Source: Sarcomyxa edulis
Lineage: Eukaryota > Basidiomycota > Agaricomycetes > Agaricales > Mycenaceae
Direction of reading: 5' to 3'
Length of the DNA: 64,000 nt
Assembly (NCBI GenBank): GCA_009761415.1
Contig: QUOL01000011.1
Location: 62,001-126,000, forward strand
Below, piece by piece: positions 17,400 through 27,790 of the stretch (its first letter is position 1; each line of letters begins with the position of its first letter). The position numbers were made by a program, and so were the translations under genes. The notes beneath the pieces were generated by a model. The model had not been told where the DNA came from, made no database searches, and saw nothing but the letters and a program-made list of their open reading frames with translations.

Positions 17400-18509
17400 C
17401 CGGACGGTCGCCTTGACTCAATTACCATGGATTTCGTTGGCCCTTTGCCTGAAGAAAACGGCTTCGACTGTCTCATGACGATCACAGATCGTCTTGGTTC
17501 CGACGTTCAAATTATTCCGTGCCGAACCGACTCTAACGCACAACAAATTGCGGGTCTCTTTTTCGATCATTGGTACTGCGAAAACGGATGCCCCTTGGAA
17601 GTTATCAGCGACCGCGACAAACTGTTCATATCCCGTTTCTGGACAGCGCTAATGGCCCGCTCCGGCATTAAACATCGCTTATCCACCGCTTATCATCCTC
17701 AGACCGACGGACTCTCCGAACGCTCCAATAAAACCGTCATTCAGGCCATCCGTTTCCACGTCGAACGAAATCAGAAAGGGTGGTCCAAATCCTTGCCCCT
17801 TGTGCGCTTTCACATCATGAACACGGTAAACGCCTCCACCGGTTTCACTCCCTTCCAACTCAAAACTGGCCGGTCACCGAGATTGCTGCCTCCCCTGATC
17901 GACGGGGCTATTCCCGCTCACGTCGACGACTCCGACGCCTTGAAATTTTTGGAGTGCTTGCAATTCGACGTTTTGGAGGCCAAAGACAACTTACTCAGCG
18001 CAAAGATTTCACAAGCTCATCACGCTAATAAACACCGGGCGGTCAAACACAAATTCAGCGTGGGAGATCGTGTCCTGCTCAGCACTATAAACCGACGCCG
18101 TGAATACATGCAAGCCAAAGACGGTCGAGTTGCGAAATTTATGCCGCGTTTCGACGGCCCTTATACAATCATCGATTTTCATCCTGATACATCAAACTAT
18201 GTCCTCGATTTGCCCAACTCGCCAAACATCCATCCCAATTTTCACGCTTCCCAGCTCGAGCCTTTCGTTGAAAATGATTCTATCCGCTTCCCCGAGCGTG
18301 AACACTCTAAGCCCGGACCTATCGTGACAACCGACGGGGAAACCGAGTATTTCATCGAGAAGATCCTAGACGAGCGCCCCCGTGGAAAAGGAAAACAATT
18401 CCTTGTGCGCTGGACGGGATATGGTCCCGAATACGATTTGTGGTTAGCTGGGAAGGAGCTGGAGGACACCGTCGCCTTGGACGTTTGGAACGCTCGGCTG
18501 GTTACTTGA
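17400..18509 (+). pseudogene. Truncated chromodomain Ty3/gypsy integrase (3' end of pol)
   Basis: The frame contains the integrase core: D in TMDFVGPLP, D in VISDRDKLF and E in LSERSNKT, all intact. A GPY-like segment follows (FDGPYTIIDF), then a C-terminal chromodomain (FIEKILDER...FLVRWTGYGPEYDLW), typical of chromoviruses. RT, RNase H and the integrase zinc domain are absent. The open frame continues left to 17,286, but that part is LTR-like sequence, so the true coding remnant begins about PDGRLDS at 17,400. This is a different gypsy lineage from the giant element, whose integrase lacks a chromodomain. The reading frame has no stops, so the loss is fairly recent. Confidence 0.85.
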
Positions 18510-18884
18510 TTTCTATTTTATATTCCTTTCCTACTTTTCATTTCTTTTCATTCCCCCCGACTCAAATTTTTTAAAGTACGGGTGAGTGTAAGCGTGGCTG
18601 TCCTATTTACACGTATTTACGAGTCCTTATGTTTACATAAGATAGACTCGTTCTTCACTCCACACAGGGCCATTTCTTAACCCCCCCCCCGTAACGAAAA
18701 CCGTCGACATGTGGGAAAGTTGATGTCATTGATGTTTTTTGAAAAGTTGTATTGAATACGGAGAACTCCGCTTCAGTTTGTAGTCTTTTTCGGCTGTTGC
18801 CGGGCCTTTTACTGATACTTTTTATCGTTCATTAGATTGTTGAGAGCCAACTCGCGGAAAGTGGGTATATATGGAAATATCCGA

Positions 18885-19220
18885 GTTCCGACGGATATAC
18901 TTCCCTGTGGTTCCAAGTTCGAATCACGTTGTGAGACTTTTCTTTTTCTTTCCTTTCTTCGATCCTGTGCATTCTGAGTTTGTGTTTGGAAGATGGCATA
19001 CCACTCATTAAATTTCCAGATCATCAAGGACTAGGATGTCTTACGTTGTGGTTTGACCAATGGTATTGAAATTTAATTGGCCTTGTTGGACAAAAACAAA
19101 AACAAAAAAACGGCTATGCAATGACGTAGTTGCTGTCTTTGGATGGTGAGCGCTAGTTGTATTATAGTATCTTTCGGTCTGTATCTGTCCAGGTGCTTGA
19201 GCGTGTTAGTAGCAATAAAC
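18885..19220. repeat. Diverged duplication, copy 1
   Basis: It shares the ordered words GTTCGAATCACGTTGTGA, TTTTCTTTTT, GATTCTGA-like and TATCTGTCCAGGTG with copy 2 at 19,625-19,830. The block may be an old short interspersed element, since GTTCGAATCA resembles a B box. Confidence 0.45.
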
Positions 19221-19484
19221 AAGTTTACTCAGGAGTACTCTGTGTCGGAAGTATAGTTGTATCTGTGCAAAATGAGGGTAGGTCCTCCATTCTGACAACA
19301 TGCTTAATAATGGTATCTGATTTCTAGCGCTTGGTGAACAATCTGAAATCGAAGCGAAAAGGTTTTGGGATTCTGAAGTTTTTGGCACTTTGCAGGTGAT
19401 CAGGTCTGTAGGGCCATGCAAATTGTATTGGCATTCAGTTTGATCGTTGTTAAATCAACCCTTGGTGTTGGAAAATTGAGTGTT

Positions 19485-19620
19485 GTGTTTGAATTGAGTG
19501 TCGGTGTTCAAATTGAGCCTTGGTGTTCGAATCGAGTGTTGTGTTCGAATCGAGTGTTAGTGTTCGAATCGAGTGTTGTCTTCAAATCGAGTGTGGGTGT
19601 TCAAATCGAGCCTTGGTGTT
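19485..19620. repeat. Degenerate ~20-bp tandem repeat (TTCGAATCGAGTGT)
   Basis: Six or more units of the type TGTTCGAATCGAGTGT, with A/G variation, run head to tail. A related word array occurs at 27,060-27,235 (TCGAATCGAGC, TCAAATTGAGC). The plus-strand ORF across it is an artefact of the repeat. Confidence 0.7.
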
Positions 19621-19624
19621 CCGA

Positions 19625-19830
19625 TGGTTCTACGTTCGAATCACGTTGTGAACTTTTTTTTTTTTTCTTTTTGAAGTTCTTGTAGATTCTGAATTTCTTC
19701 TGTTTAGAAGGTAGCTACATCTGAAATATAACCTTCATTTTGTGAAAAAAAAATTGAATAAATTTCTTCTGTAAGAGCCGGTACCTTTTGCTCTGTATCT
19801 GTCCAGGTGATCGAGTGTGTTTGTATTGCA
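19625..19830. repeat. Diverged duplication, copy 2
   Basis: Second copy of the block described at 18,885-19,220, starting GTTCGAATCACGTTGTGAAC and ending near TATCTGTCCAGGTGATCGAG. Sequence identity is partial by eye. Confidence 0.45.
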
Positions 19831-20934
19831 TGTGTAATGTTGGGTGCAAGTGAAGCTCTTGCACCTATCTTGCTTTTCTTCTAGTCAAGTTGAATTATGT
19901 ATGTTTCTAAAAGTGGTTGACCGTTGGGCAAACCTTTTTGCCCTGCCCAAAGTCTGCCTCACCGGCCTTCTCGGCGTTCCTGAGGTCACATGACATATCT
20001 TTGTGCTCATTGTTGGACGTGACAAGAACGTGTTTTGACTTGATTCTCCGTATCTCTGGGTTCATGCAATGCTTATAAATGCATGTTTCAACCCCTAAGG
20101 GGCCCAAGAATGTGTATACAGGCAGGAGCAAGGATGTTTATAAAGTAAAGGAACTTGTAATATGCTGCAAAAGGTCAGGGGTTGGTGAAGGGATAGTACA
20201 GTATTCCAAAGTCTTGAAGGACAGACGTAAAAGATAAAGGAACAGGAGGGGTAGGTAACTCTGCATCTAAATGATCTGTTCCAGGACAAAGTTCTTGGCT
20301 ATAAGCTCAGGAAAGTTTAGACTCTGGAAACCAGTAGAGATAAATGAAATAAATCCAGGAGTATTCCTGGATGCAAATAGACAAAATGAGATAACTCACA
20401 AGGACAGTATCAGCCATTGCCTGACTTAGAGGCTCTATCGATTGACTCTGGAGCATCTAAAGAGATGAGGGCTAGTCCAGATTTGCTTGTAGAAGAACTA
20501 AGAGGGGTTGGGTGATGGTAGGTGCAGGGGAATGCTTACCTTACCTGATAAGGGAGCTCTGGAACTTTAGAACCATATGGACAGGCAGTGAGTAATAATA
20601 TATCCATCTTTTACTAGAATTTAAGTATCAGTGAGAGGCTCCTTGAAGGCTAAGAGCTTGAGAAAATCAAAAGGAAGATTGAGAAACAGAGATATAGCCT
20701 ATAGACAAGGAAGATTTGCTGAGGGAAGAGAACTAATGAGCAGAGTTGAACAGAGGCCAGAGTTGAGCAGAGGCTAGCAGAGGACTCAAGGAATGTGGGT
20801 TGTTTGGTCTAATAGTCAACTTTTGCGCTCATTATTTATTTTGTGCTTGTACAGGAAATTTGTGCAATAAACTAATGGGCAGTGAGTGCATAGTCAATAG
20901 CCCAGAATTGATACTAATTGTGGGATTTCCATGT

Positions 20935-21385
20935 ATTTCCAGATGTTGGTAAAAATACACTTTGTCTGATGGGTGGATAGCAAAGCCGAGAAAACACCAA
21001 GAAAACACCGAGAAAACACCAAGAACACTGGGATGTAGTGCATGCTCATTTACAGTGCTTAACCATTTCATATCCACCTATATTTGTTGTCAAATGAATT
21101 TCCCTCCAATCCAAGGCATGAGCTCTGACAGTATGACACGCTGTAGAGGTACTTTATGTATTTTTGATAAACCGTCTTGCAGTTGTGCTCGAATCGAGAA
21201 TTGAACTCGATTCGAGCGCAACCGCGATGCAAAAAAATGTCTGCAAAAAGTTTATGCACTGGCTGGATTCGAACCTGTGTGAAGGCGTGAGCTTGAACCG
21301 ATCACGTGATCGATGACGTGCGAACAAGGGTACTCCACAAAACATACACTCGTTCGCACGTCATCGAACCACGTGATCTATTCGA
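20935..21385 (+). repeat. Left inverted-repeat arm
   Basis: In order: TCTGATGGGTGG...GCAAAG, three GAGAAAACACC units, TTGTCAAATGAATTTCC, TTTTGATAAACC, a CTCGAATCGAG palindrome, ATTCGAACCTG (B-box complement) and a hairpin. All recur in reverse order and complement in the right arm. Confidence 0.75.
21311..21366. repeat. Hairpin in left arm
   Basis: CGATGACGTGCGAAC pairs perfectly with GTTCGCACGTCATCG (15 bp) around a ~26-nt loop. CACGTGAT elements flank it on both sides. Confidence 0.85.
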
Positions 21386-21398
21386 GAAGAAAATAACT

Positions 21399-21471
21399 GC
21401 GCTCATGCAGGATCGAACTCGGACTCTTCGGTCTTAATACCGAGAAACTGACAACTTGACCACTAGTCTAC
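21399..21471 (-). repeat. tRNA-derived sequence, degenerate
   Basis: The minus strand shows an A-box-like TAGTGGTCAAG and a B box GAGTTCGATCC at tRNA spacing, with a TCGGT/ACCGA stem between them. Acceptor and T stems do not pair, so this is a tRNA-derived repeat (SINE-like) or a dead tRNA, not a functional gene. Confidence 0.35.
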
Positions 21472-21749
21472 ATGATCACATGACACTTTGAACATTTCGT
21501 AATCACATCCTGGAGGGTGTCTCCTATGCCAGTATAAAAAAACATTGTTCTAACAGGCCCCAAGGAAATCTAGTTGCATGCAGGTTATGTGTATAGTCTA
21601 GATGGTGTAGCCAAATATACAAGTGTATGATTTTACTTGTACACTTGTTCGCAGATCATAGGTTACATGACATATCACGTGATGTGTCATGTGTCGCATT
21701 GTTGAAAAGCTGTGGAGCTTCTTGTTTCATATTTCACTCCCCACTCGTC

Positions 21750-22395
21750 ATGTCCACCCCTGGTCGTCTTCTTGACAAATGGACTCACAGACATGATATT
21801 CAGTGTATCCAACGAGACTACTTAGCCACGACTGACAAAACAACCCCCGAGCAACTCCAACGCTTTATTGAAATCGATGACGCAACTCGGAAACGTGGAG
21901 TTGGAGTAAGTTTTCCTCCGTCTTCGAGATATGAGCATGATTTGTGACGTATACTAGAATCCCCCTTGCCTACGCAGTTATGCCGTTCTCCCTGCTGAAT
22001 TCAATCCTTTTGGTCGGGAACTAGGACATGCGACCTATATACGTGCACTTTATTTTGGGGTAGGCGTGACTGCCGAAACCATCATACGGACCGCTTCACG
22101 TATGAACGTCAGGATTGCCCACATTGATTCCACCAGCACAGTCACTAGCTGGCACATGGCCCTGTTGACGGGCCAAAACATTGCCACCGTTTTATCGAAG
22201 ATATGCCGGCACCCTATCAAGTGCCGGTGGGTTGCCAGTGGACACGCGACCTACGCATTCACTATATTTAGCAACTACGACCCAACTCCAACCGCTCCCC
22301 TCAACAACGACGAACAAATGCTCATTGCAATCATACAAACATTTCTGGGCGTCGAGAAGTCGCCAGAGTGGTATTTCGAAGGGTATGCCTATTGA
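21750..22395 (+). CDS. Cargo gene A of the inverted-repeat segment (unknown function)
   Basis: Exons 21,750-21,905 and 21,958-22,395 with a 52-nt intron (GTAAGT...TACTAG, phase 0) give 197 aa. The alternative acceptor at 21,977 would cause an early stop. The protein is moderately basic at the start and has a mixed globular composition; I recognise no domain, signal peptide or membrane segment. Readable landmarks are FNPFGRELGHATYIRALYF and a C-terminal VEKSPEWYFEGY. It is in the same orientation as genes B and C, about 0.6 kb before B. Whether it is transcribed with them is unknown. Confidence 0.45.
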
Positions 22396-23013
22396 TGTGG
22401 TGGTTTTATGGTTGGTATCAGCTGATTGTGCAACGGTAAGATAATTTCTCAATACTATATGTGTGTGTTCGTAAATAACTAACACGTTGCCCTAAAATTC
22501 AGTGGGAGATGTTTTCTGTTTAGTATGCGTAATAATGACATTTGGTTTTTGAGTGAAGGTGATATTGTGTGGAAACTCATCAGAGATAATTTGATTATGA
22601 TGTGTACCATTTTTTCAAGTTCTCCATGAGCACAAATGCATTCAGATACAGCACTAGCCTAACATTGAACACACGTGCTGATCCGAAATAATGGATAAAT
22701 TTAGAAATCGTCCAATTTTAGAGCATGAGTTTTAAAATTTACAAATTTGAACCGGTCGCACGTGGGAGCACTTCCATTTTCTTCCGCATCGCACACATAT
22801 ATCAAGAGCTTCTTCTATATCGTTGTAATTTGTTGTCTAAAACGTTTGATTGTGAATGTCCTCAGTTAAGGTACGTGGCCATATTTTTTGCAATATCTAT
22901 GGATTGTTGTTCATGATCTAATGTACTTGCTGGACCAACAATAAGAAAGCAGTCAGTTGTGCTCCCTCCTTTTGAACCAAATCAATATAAACTCATGTAT
23001 CTCATTTTCCTAG
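22396..23013. other. Spacer before gene B; 5' end of gene B not resolved
   Basis: A frame around 22,840-22,870 reads FDCECPQLR before a GTACGTGG donor and might be the first exon of gene B, but the phase does not match the exon starting at 23,014. No start codon could be fixed. Confidence 0.3.
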
Positions 23014-24822
23014 AAGTGTCCTCATTCCTGTAAAGAATGCCGTGACCTCACCGCGAGCGGAAGTGCACTCAAAACTCACCAGATCAACCCCCGACTCCAT
23101 CCAAATTGTCACAAGCGGTGCCCTGGCTACTCCCTTTTGAAATTGGATTACGTTCCATCGTCTCAAATCAAGAAAAATCCGCCGTTGACTTCAGGATCAC
23201 ATACAACGATGTCATCTTCTCGATCGCAGATAGGGATGATCAAACATGCCTCAATAGAATTGACACCGCTGTCAATTTTGTTTGTTCTAGAGCCTACGTA
23301 CGAACCTCCCATCGAACCTCCGGCGGGGTGGAGCCCATGGCTGACATTTGTCGAGTACGACGACTCGGACCAGGGTGATCGACAGTGGTTGAGGGGTATG
23401 GAAAAGAAGATCAAGGGGTTTCAGAATCAGTACTGTATCGACAGTGCAACAAAAAAATTGTGGACTTTTTCAATAGTGAGCTGGTTCATATGTGTTCCAT
23501 ATGTTGCTGTCATTGACATCTACGATTTAGTTTATGGTTCTGTATCATCTTATTGGAGGAGACAAAGGATGGACATCCACGTCCTCGGAATCTTCTGAAA
23601 GCGGCTCGTCAGAAGATGATTCAACCATCAATCGTTCCTCTCAACAGATAAGCGTGGAAGTTGTGACATACGCGGAATTTCGTAGGATGTTGAAAGTATC
23701 CAACCTGTTTGCAAGGTTCTCTGCTTGGAACGTTGTCATAACGGGCATTGGAAGAGGTGACAAATTTTTTGAATCACGGTAAGCCGTTGGGGTTCTAGAA
23801 GTATATGCTCCGTCCTCACATCAATTATCAGCCCCAAGGAAGAAATAATGGTTATGTGGCAAAAGATGAGAGCCTTGGAGCAACACGTAATGCTATGGCC
23901 GTCTTTCAACGAATCATATCGATATGACGAGAAGATGATGGTGGAGTATGATCTCGACTACATCGCTAGCACGGTCACACACACACCTCGACCCAAACGT
24001 GAAGAATATGTACCGAACACGCATTATGATGGAGATTGGTTCTTCAAACGGTATATTTTTCCAATCAAGTTATACAACTTTAGTGTCTAATTATCTATGA
24101 TTTAGACAGTTTTCGTCAAACTCTGAACACACATTCAAAATGACAAGCAATACTCCGCCCAAAACACATCCAATTGCTGACTGGTTTCTTCAAGAGTACA
24201 ATCCTCTGATTCAGAAATCTGGTGAAATGTGATTGATCGTGGCAGGAGGCGATATTGTATTATCTTATATTGGAGTATGCAAATCATATCCCGACACTTC
24301 ATCCTACTATAAAGGATTGCCCACCAAAACACTCCAGCGCATGGAACAACGGTGAGTTTTTGTTCCTTTCAATCACCCTTCCCCCTTGGAGTTCTCGTTC
24401 ATCTGTTTATATACGAACATTTTAGATTGGCAGCCGGGCGTACTCCGCATCTTATTCCGGATTCCGATTCCAGTGTCGAAGAAACTGCTCGAGCCGAACA
24501 AGAACTCAAAAAATTTGTGCTGGATACATGGCGTACGATGGTAAAATTGGAAGAACAACGGCAGTCTGCTCCAGTATCTATTCAGGACATTGCCCGCTTC
24601 GACGTATCGCTGGTGCGGAAAGGAAACAGGTTGCACTATTATGTCAACGAGATAACCAGGCTCCCGTATTGTGGATTGTTCTTATTTGAGGAGTCGTCAT
24701 TGGCAGGTGGGAGTACCGCGTCTACCATTGCTCGTCACTTGAGAAGCTCGCTCAACAAAGGTATGGACTACGTGAAACGTGCATACCCAGGTCGTCCCAC
24801 TCCAATTAATTCTTCGGTGTAG
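23014..24822 (+). pseudogene. Gene B: zinc-motif plus ATP-grasp-like protein, interrupted by a TGA codon
   Basis: A first visible exon starts CPHSCKEC...H...LHPNC, a Cys/His zinc-binding pattern, followed by RCPGYSLL. Later exons give an ATP-grasp-like series: WNVVITGIGRG, then MLWPSFNESYRYDEK (nucleotide-lobe WPS...DK type), then LIVAGGDIV, and finally ARFDVSLV...YYVNEITR, the Asp and Asn-Glu expected to bind Mg-ATP. Introns are short, for example donor after WTFSI and acceptor at GATTTAG. An in-frame TGA at 24,230-24,232 lies just before the AGGDIV strand, where gene C has an open codon; CGA to TGA would explain it. No intron of plausible size removes it. ATP-grasp assignment is inference from motif order. 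The 5' end is unresolved. Confidence 0.5.
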
Positions 24823-25186
24823 TGGATTGTTTGTGTTACTTCTTTTGATTTTTGTTACTTTGTATTACTACCATATCAATTCATTCGTTGCAGTCTATAA
24901 GCCAGGGTATTGTGGATTCAAAAGAAAAGGAAAAATTAAGTGGATTGGTTGGAATATTTATAGCCTTATTAATTATGGAACACATATATCAAGTGAATCG
25001 GGCGTCAAATACCTGGTGCTCGACATTTGCTAGGCAGAATTTCACGTTGACCAATATGGCGAGTATATATTTTGTTCATGTGTGTCTGCTATCAAAGACT
25101 GAAGCCTGCTACAGGCATCCCAACAGATGATAGTGAAGTGTTGACAAACTGTACATTTTTTGTTATCAATTGACATCGTCAACAGC

Positions 25187-26858
25187 CGTGTCCTCATTCA
25201 TGCCCAAACCGACGTTGCAAGGAGGGTTATACACCCAAGTCAGGAGGGTTGTACGAACATCGGAGGAACAAAAAACTCCACCCAAATTGTTCCAGCCGGT
25301 GTCCCGGATTTTCATTGCTTGTAGGCGACGCTGATCCCACAGATTCAGGAAGATCAATCCCACAAGCAATACGGAAAAAAGGGTCAACTGGATCTATGGT
25401 GTCCTACGTATCACATGGCCTTTCGACTATAACCATCGCAACACCCTCGAAAGCACGCACAACAGACCTCAAGATACTGTTTGTCATTCCAGATATCGAC
25501 AACCCTGACCCGATGTTCAAAACATTCCGGGCTCAGTGCGACTATAAAAGCGACAGTCGTTTGGATAAGCAGTGGATGGCAAGCCTTCGCACCCACATTA
25601 AGGGGATTTCGGAATGCATGCGTTTGAGTGGCAGCAAGAACAGACTTTGGAGTCACTGTTGGGTAAGTGGTAAGATTGCGATCTATTACATGCAATTGAA
25701 TGTATTTGCAGACTTTTGTTGCGTACCATATGGCCGGTGGTAATCCTGTCCGGGTCGACTTCGATCCGGAGGCACACCCAAAAGTTGGGATGATGCCGCA
25801 TAACAAGTTCAAAGATGTCATTCGGAAGGGAAAAGATCCAAACATATTGAGCGACTGGAACATCGTTGTGGTTGGGCTTAACAAGGACGAAAATATGTTT
25901 GAGAAAGGAAACAGGTAAGGATAAACCAAATTTTGGTTATGACGTACTGATGATCATTTATTAGACTCACCGACACCTTGAGCTTTTGGGACGATCTCAG
26001 AAGGCTCAACACCAAAAAAGCGATATGGCCCTCAGTGGAGGAGATTATGATGGGAGAGCACAAGCTGAGGACCAGCTTGGATTTGACCCACTCTCAAAAT
26101 GTTCCTCTACGTCAAGGTGTTTATTGTGCACCTCTTGGCCATACGCAGTGGGAAGTTCGAATGATGAGGTGAGCGTTTTGGTATGCACAACACATATGAG
26201 TATTTACTCAGATAAAAATGTAGTACTTTCCCTACGACCACAACACTCAGAGTACAAACTCCATTTCCGTCGCACCCGGTACAGGAGTATTTTCTTGAAG
26301 ACGCTCTACCGTTAATTCCGCTGGCAGGAATGCTTCGGGTGTGTTTAGCAGGAGGAGATATAGTATTTGTGCTGGGCATGTTACCAGGCCGTGATGCAAA
26401 AATTGTGGAGAATATCATATGCGTGTCTTCTCTAAAAGCAGGGTAACGTATATCATGGTCATGTCCAACCCAAAATTTCTCACATACACCTCAGGGACAC
26501 GTTCAGAGACGGGAGTCTCTGGGACCGTGCTGTCCCTCATCGCAATGGAATGACAGAACTCCAATCGTTCTGCCGCATCATTCTCGAAGAATTGGTCCAC
26601 GTAGAACAACCCCGATGTTCGTATTCATCTTCTCTTTTGGGGTTTGCACGAATGGAAGTAACGGTAATGAGACAACAAGATGGAATAGGGTTCACAGTGG
26701 GTAACATCGAGCGTGGTTTAGCAGCAGGACTGGATCAATCAGCCCTCACGGAATCTATCAGCGAGGATTCCATGACTGTCAAGGTTGCCAATACCGTACT
26801 AGAATCCATAAGATCTACGTACGAACGTCACAAGGACATGTACCCTCTCTATACCTGA
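25187..26858 (+). CDS. Gene C: tandem paralog of gene B, open frame but altered metal motif
   Basis: Aligned by eye with gene B throughout. Matching pieces are CPHSC...RCKEG...H...LHPNC...RCPGFSLL; KILFVIPD; RLWSHCW then AYHMAGG; WNIVVVGLNK; AIWPSVEEI...HKL; RVCLAGGDIVFVLG; and ARMEVTVM...FTVGNIER. Several introns fall at the same places, for example 25,663 GTAAGT to GCAG before TFVAYHM. No stop interrupts the proposed exons. The last motif reads GNI where gene B has NEI, and the preceding Asp is Glu, so ATP-grasp catalysis is doubtful. The start codon upstream of 25,187 is not resolved; the exon begins after an AACAG acceptor. Confidence 0.5.
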
Positions 26859-27239
26859 ATTTGCTTGTAATCAGAATTGTTCAGATGTATTTGAATACTT
26901 GGAGTATAAAAAAAATTAAACCATGTGGATCAAGCTTGCTATTGAAGCGCACCATAGTGAGTCGTATATATATGTATTTTATCTTGGGCACAGCGGTTCT
27001 AATTGAGCTCGTGCCTCAAATTGGACTCATGCCTCTAATAGTGCAAGTCAAATGTTTTTTTATCCTGGTTCGAATCGAGCCTGTGCCTCGAATATTTCGC
27101 TACTTCAATTCGAACACGGTGCTAGATCCACGCACAAGTTCGAATCGAGCGTGTGTCTCAAATTGAGCGTGTGTCTCAAATTGAGCGTGTGTCTCGAATC
27201 GAGCTTGTGCCTCAAATCGATAATGTGTCTCGGACTAAT
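26859..27239. repeat. Degenerate TCGAATCGAG/TCAAATTGAG repeat array
   Basis: From about 27,000 units such as CTCAAATTGAGCGTGTGT and CTCGAATCGAGCTTGTGC follow each other up to the right inverted-repeat arm. The palindromic core TCGAATCGA (or TCAAATTGA) recurs eight or more times. The ORFs across it are repeat artefacts. No gene. Confidence 0.65.
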
Positions 27240-27790
27240 CAGGTGATCGATGACGTGCGAACGAGTGTACTCCACAAAACATACACTCGTTCACACGTCA
27301 TCGAGTCACGTGATTGGATCAAGCGCGCGCCTTTACTCAGGTTCGAATACCGACCATGCATATATTTTATGATGTTTTTGCAGACACCCTTTTCCATCAC
27401 AGTTGCGCTCGAATCGAGTTCGAATCGAGCGCGACTGCTGTACGGTTTATCAAACATGAAGTACTACTTTGTAGTGTCAAAATTCATGCCCTGGATTGGA
27501 AAGGAATTTATTTGACAACAAATGCAGCAAAAATGCAGGTAAATGTAAAATGATGTGAATGAACGTGGATTGGAAGTGGAAATGGCAATAAACATGCCCT
27601 ACGTCTTGGTGTTTTCTGTGTTCTCGGTGTTTCTCAGTGTCTGCTCCAGGTTTTCTTGGATGTTTTCTTGGTGTTTTCTCCCAATTTATCCGAGCTTTCT
27701 CAGGGTTTTCTCGGTGTTTTCTCGGTGTTTTCTCAACTTTGCTGTCCGCCCATCAGACATATTATATATTTTCGGACATCTGAGAATATA
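27240..27790 (-). repeat. Right inverted-repeat arm
   Basis: Reverse complement of the left arm in order: hairpin, GGTTCGAATA, TTTTTGCAGACA, GCTCGAATCGAG, GGTTTATCAAA, TTGGAAAGGAATTTATTTGACAACA, an array of GTTTTCTCGGT units (more than in the left arm) and CTTTGCTGTCCGCCCATCAGA. The GTTTTCTC array is expanded here to about six to eight units. Confidence 0.75.
27248..27303. repeat. Hairpin in right arm with inverted loop
   Basis: Arms of 22 bp (CGATGACGTGCGAACGAGTGTA and its complement, one mismatch) surround CTCCACAAAACA. Relative to the flanking arm, which is inverted, the loop is in the same orientation as in the left hairpin, so the loop has flipped. Confidence 0.8.

Larger units (their letters stand above)
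18510..20934. other. Gene-free repeat region
   Basis: No supported gene in 2.4 kb. It starts with the pyrimidine-rich tail after the integrase stop and a C9-10 run near 18,680. It contains a diverged duplication (see separate entries) and degenerate TTCGAATCGAG tandem repeats. From about 20,100 to 20,830 it is AG-rich on the plus strand, with no ORF over 80 codons. All ORFs seen arise from the repeats. Confidence 0.6.
20935..27790. mobile_element. Inverted-repeat-bounded segment carrying zinc-motif/ATP-grasp-like genes
   Basis: Imperfect inverted repeats of roughly 0.45-0.55 kb (20,935-21,385 and 27,240-27,790) enclose three plus-strand gene models. No transposase, integrase or recombinase motif was recognised. 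It could be a non-autonomous foldback-type DNA element with captured genes, or host genes that happen to lie between two opposite copies of a short repeat. Outer borders are approximate and no target-site duplication was identified. Confidence 0.5.

Noticed and set aside
19416..19685. Plus-strand ORF across the TTCGAATCGAG array
   Set aside because: It is a translation of tandem repeats ending in a homopolymer run.
21399..21471. Functional tRNA gene on the minus strand
   Set aside because: A- and B-box-like words exist, but acceptor and T stems do not pair and the anticodon loop is irregular.
24230..24232. TGA in gene B read as selenocysteine or programmed readthrough
   Set aside because: Dikarya fungi are not known to have selenocysteine insertion, and gene C has no special codon there; a CGA-to-TGA change is simpler.
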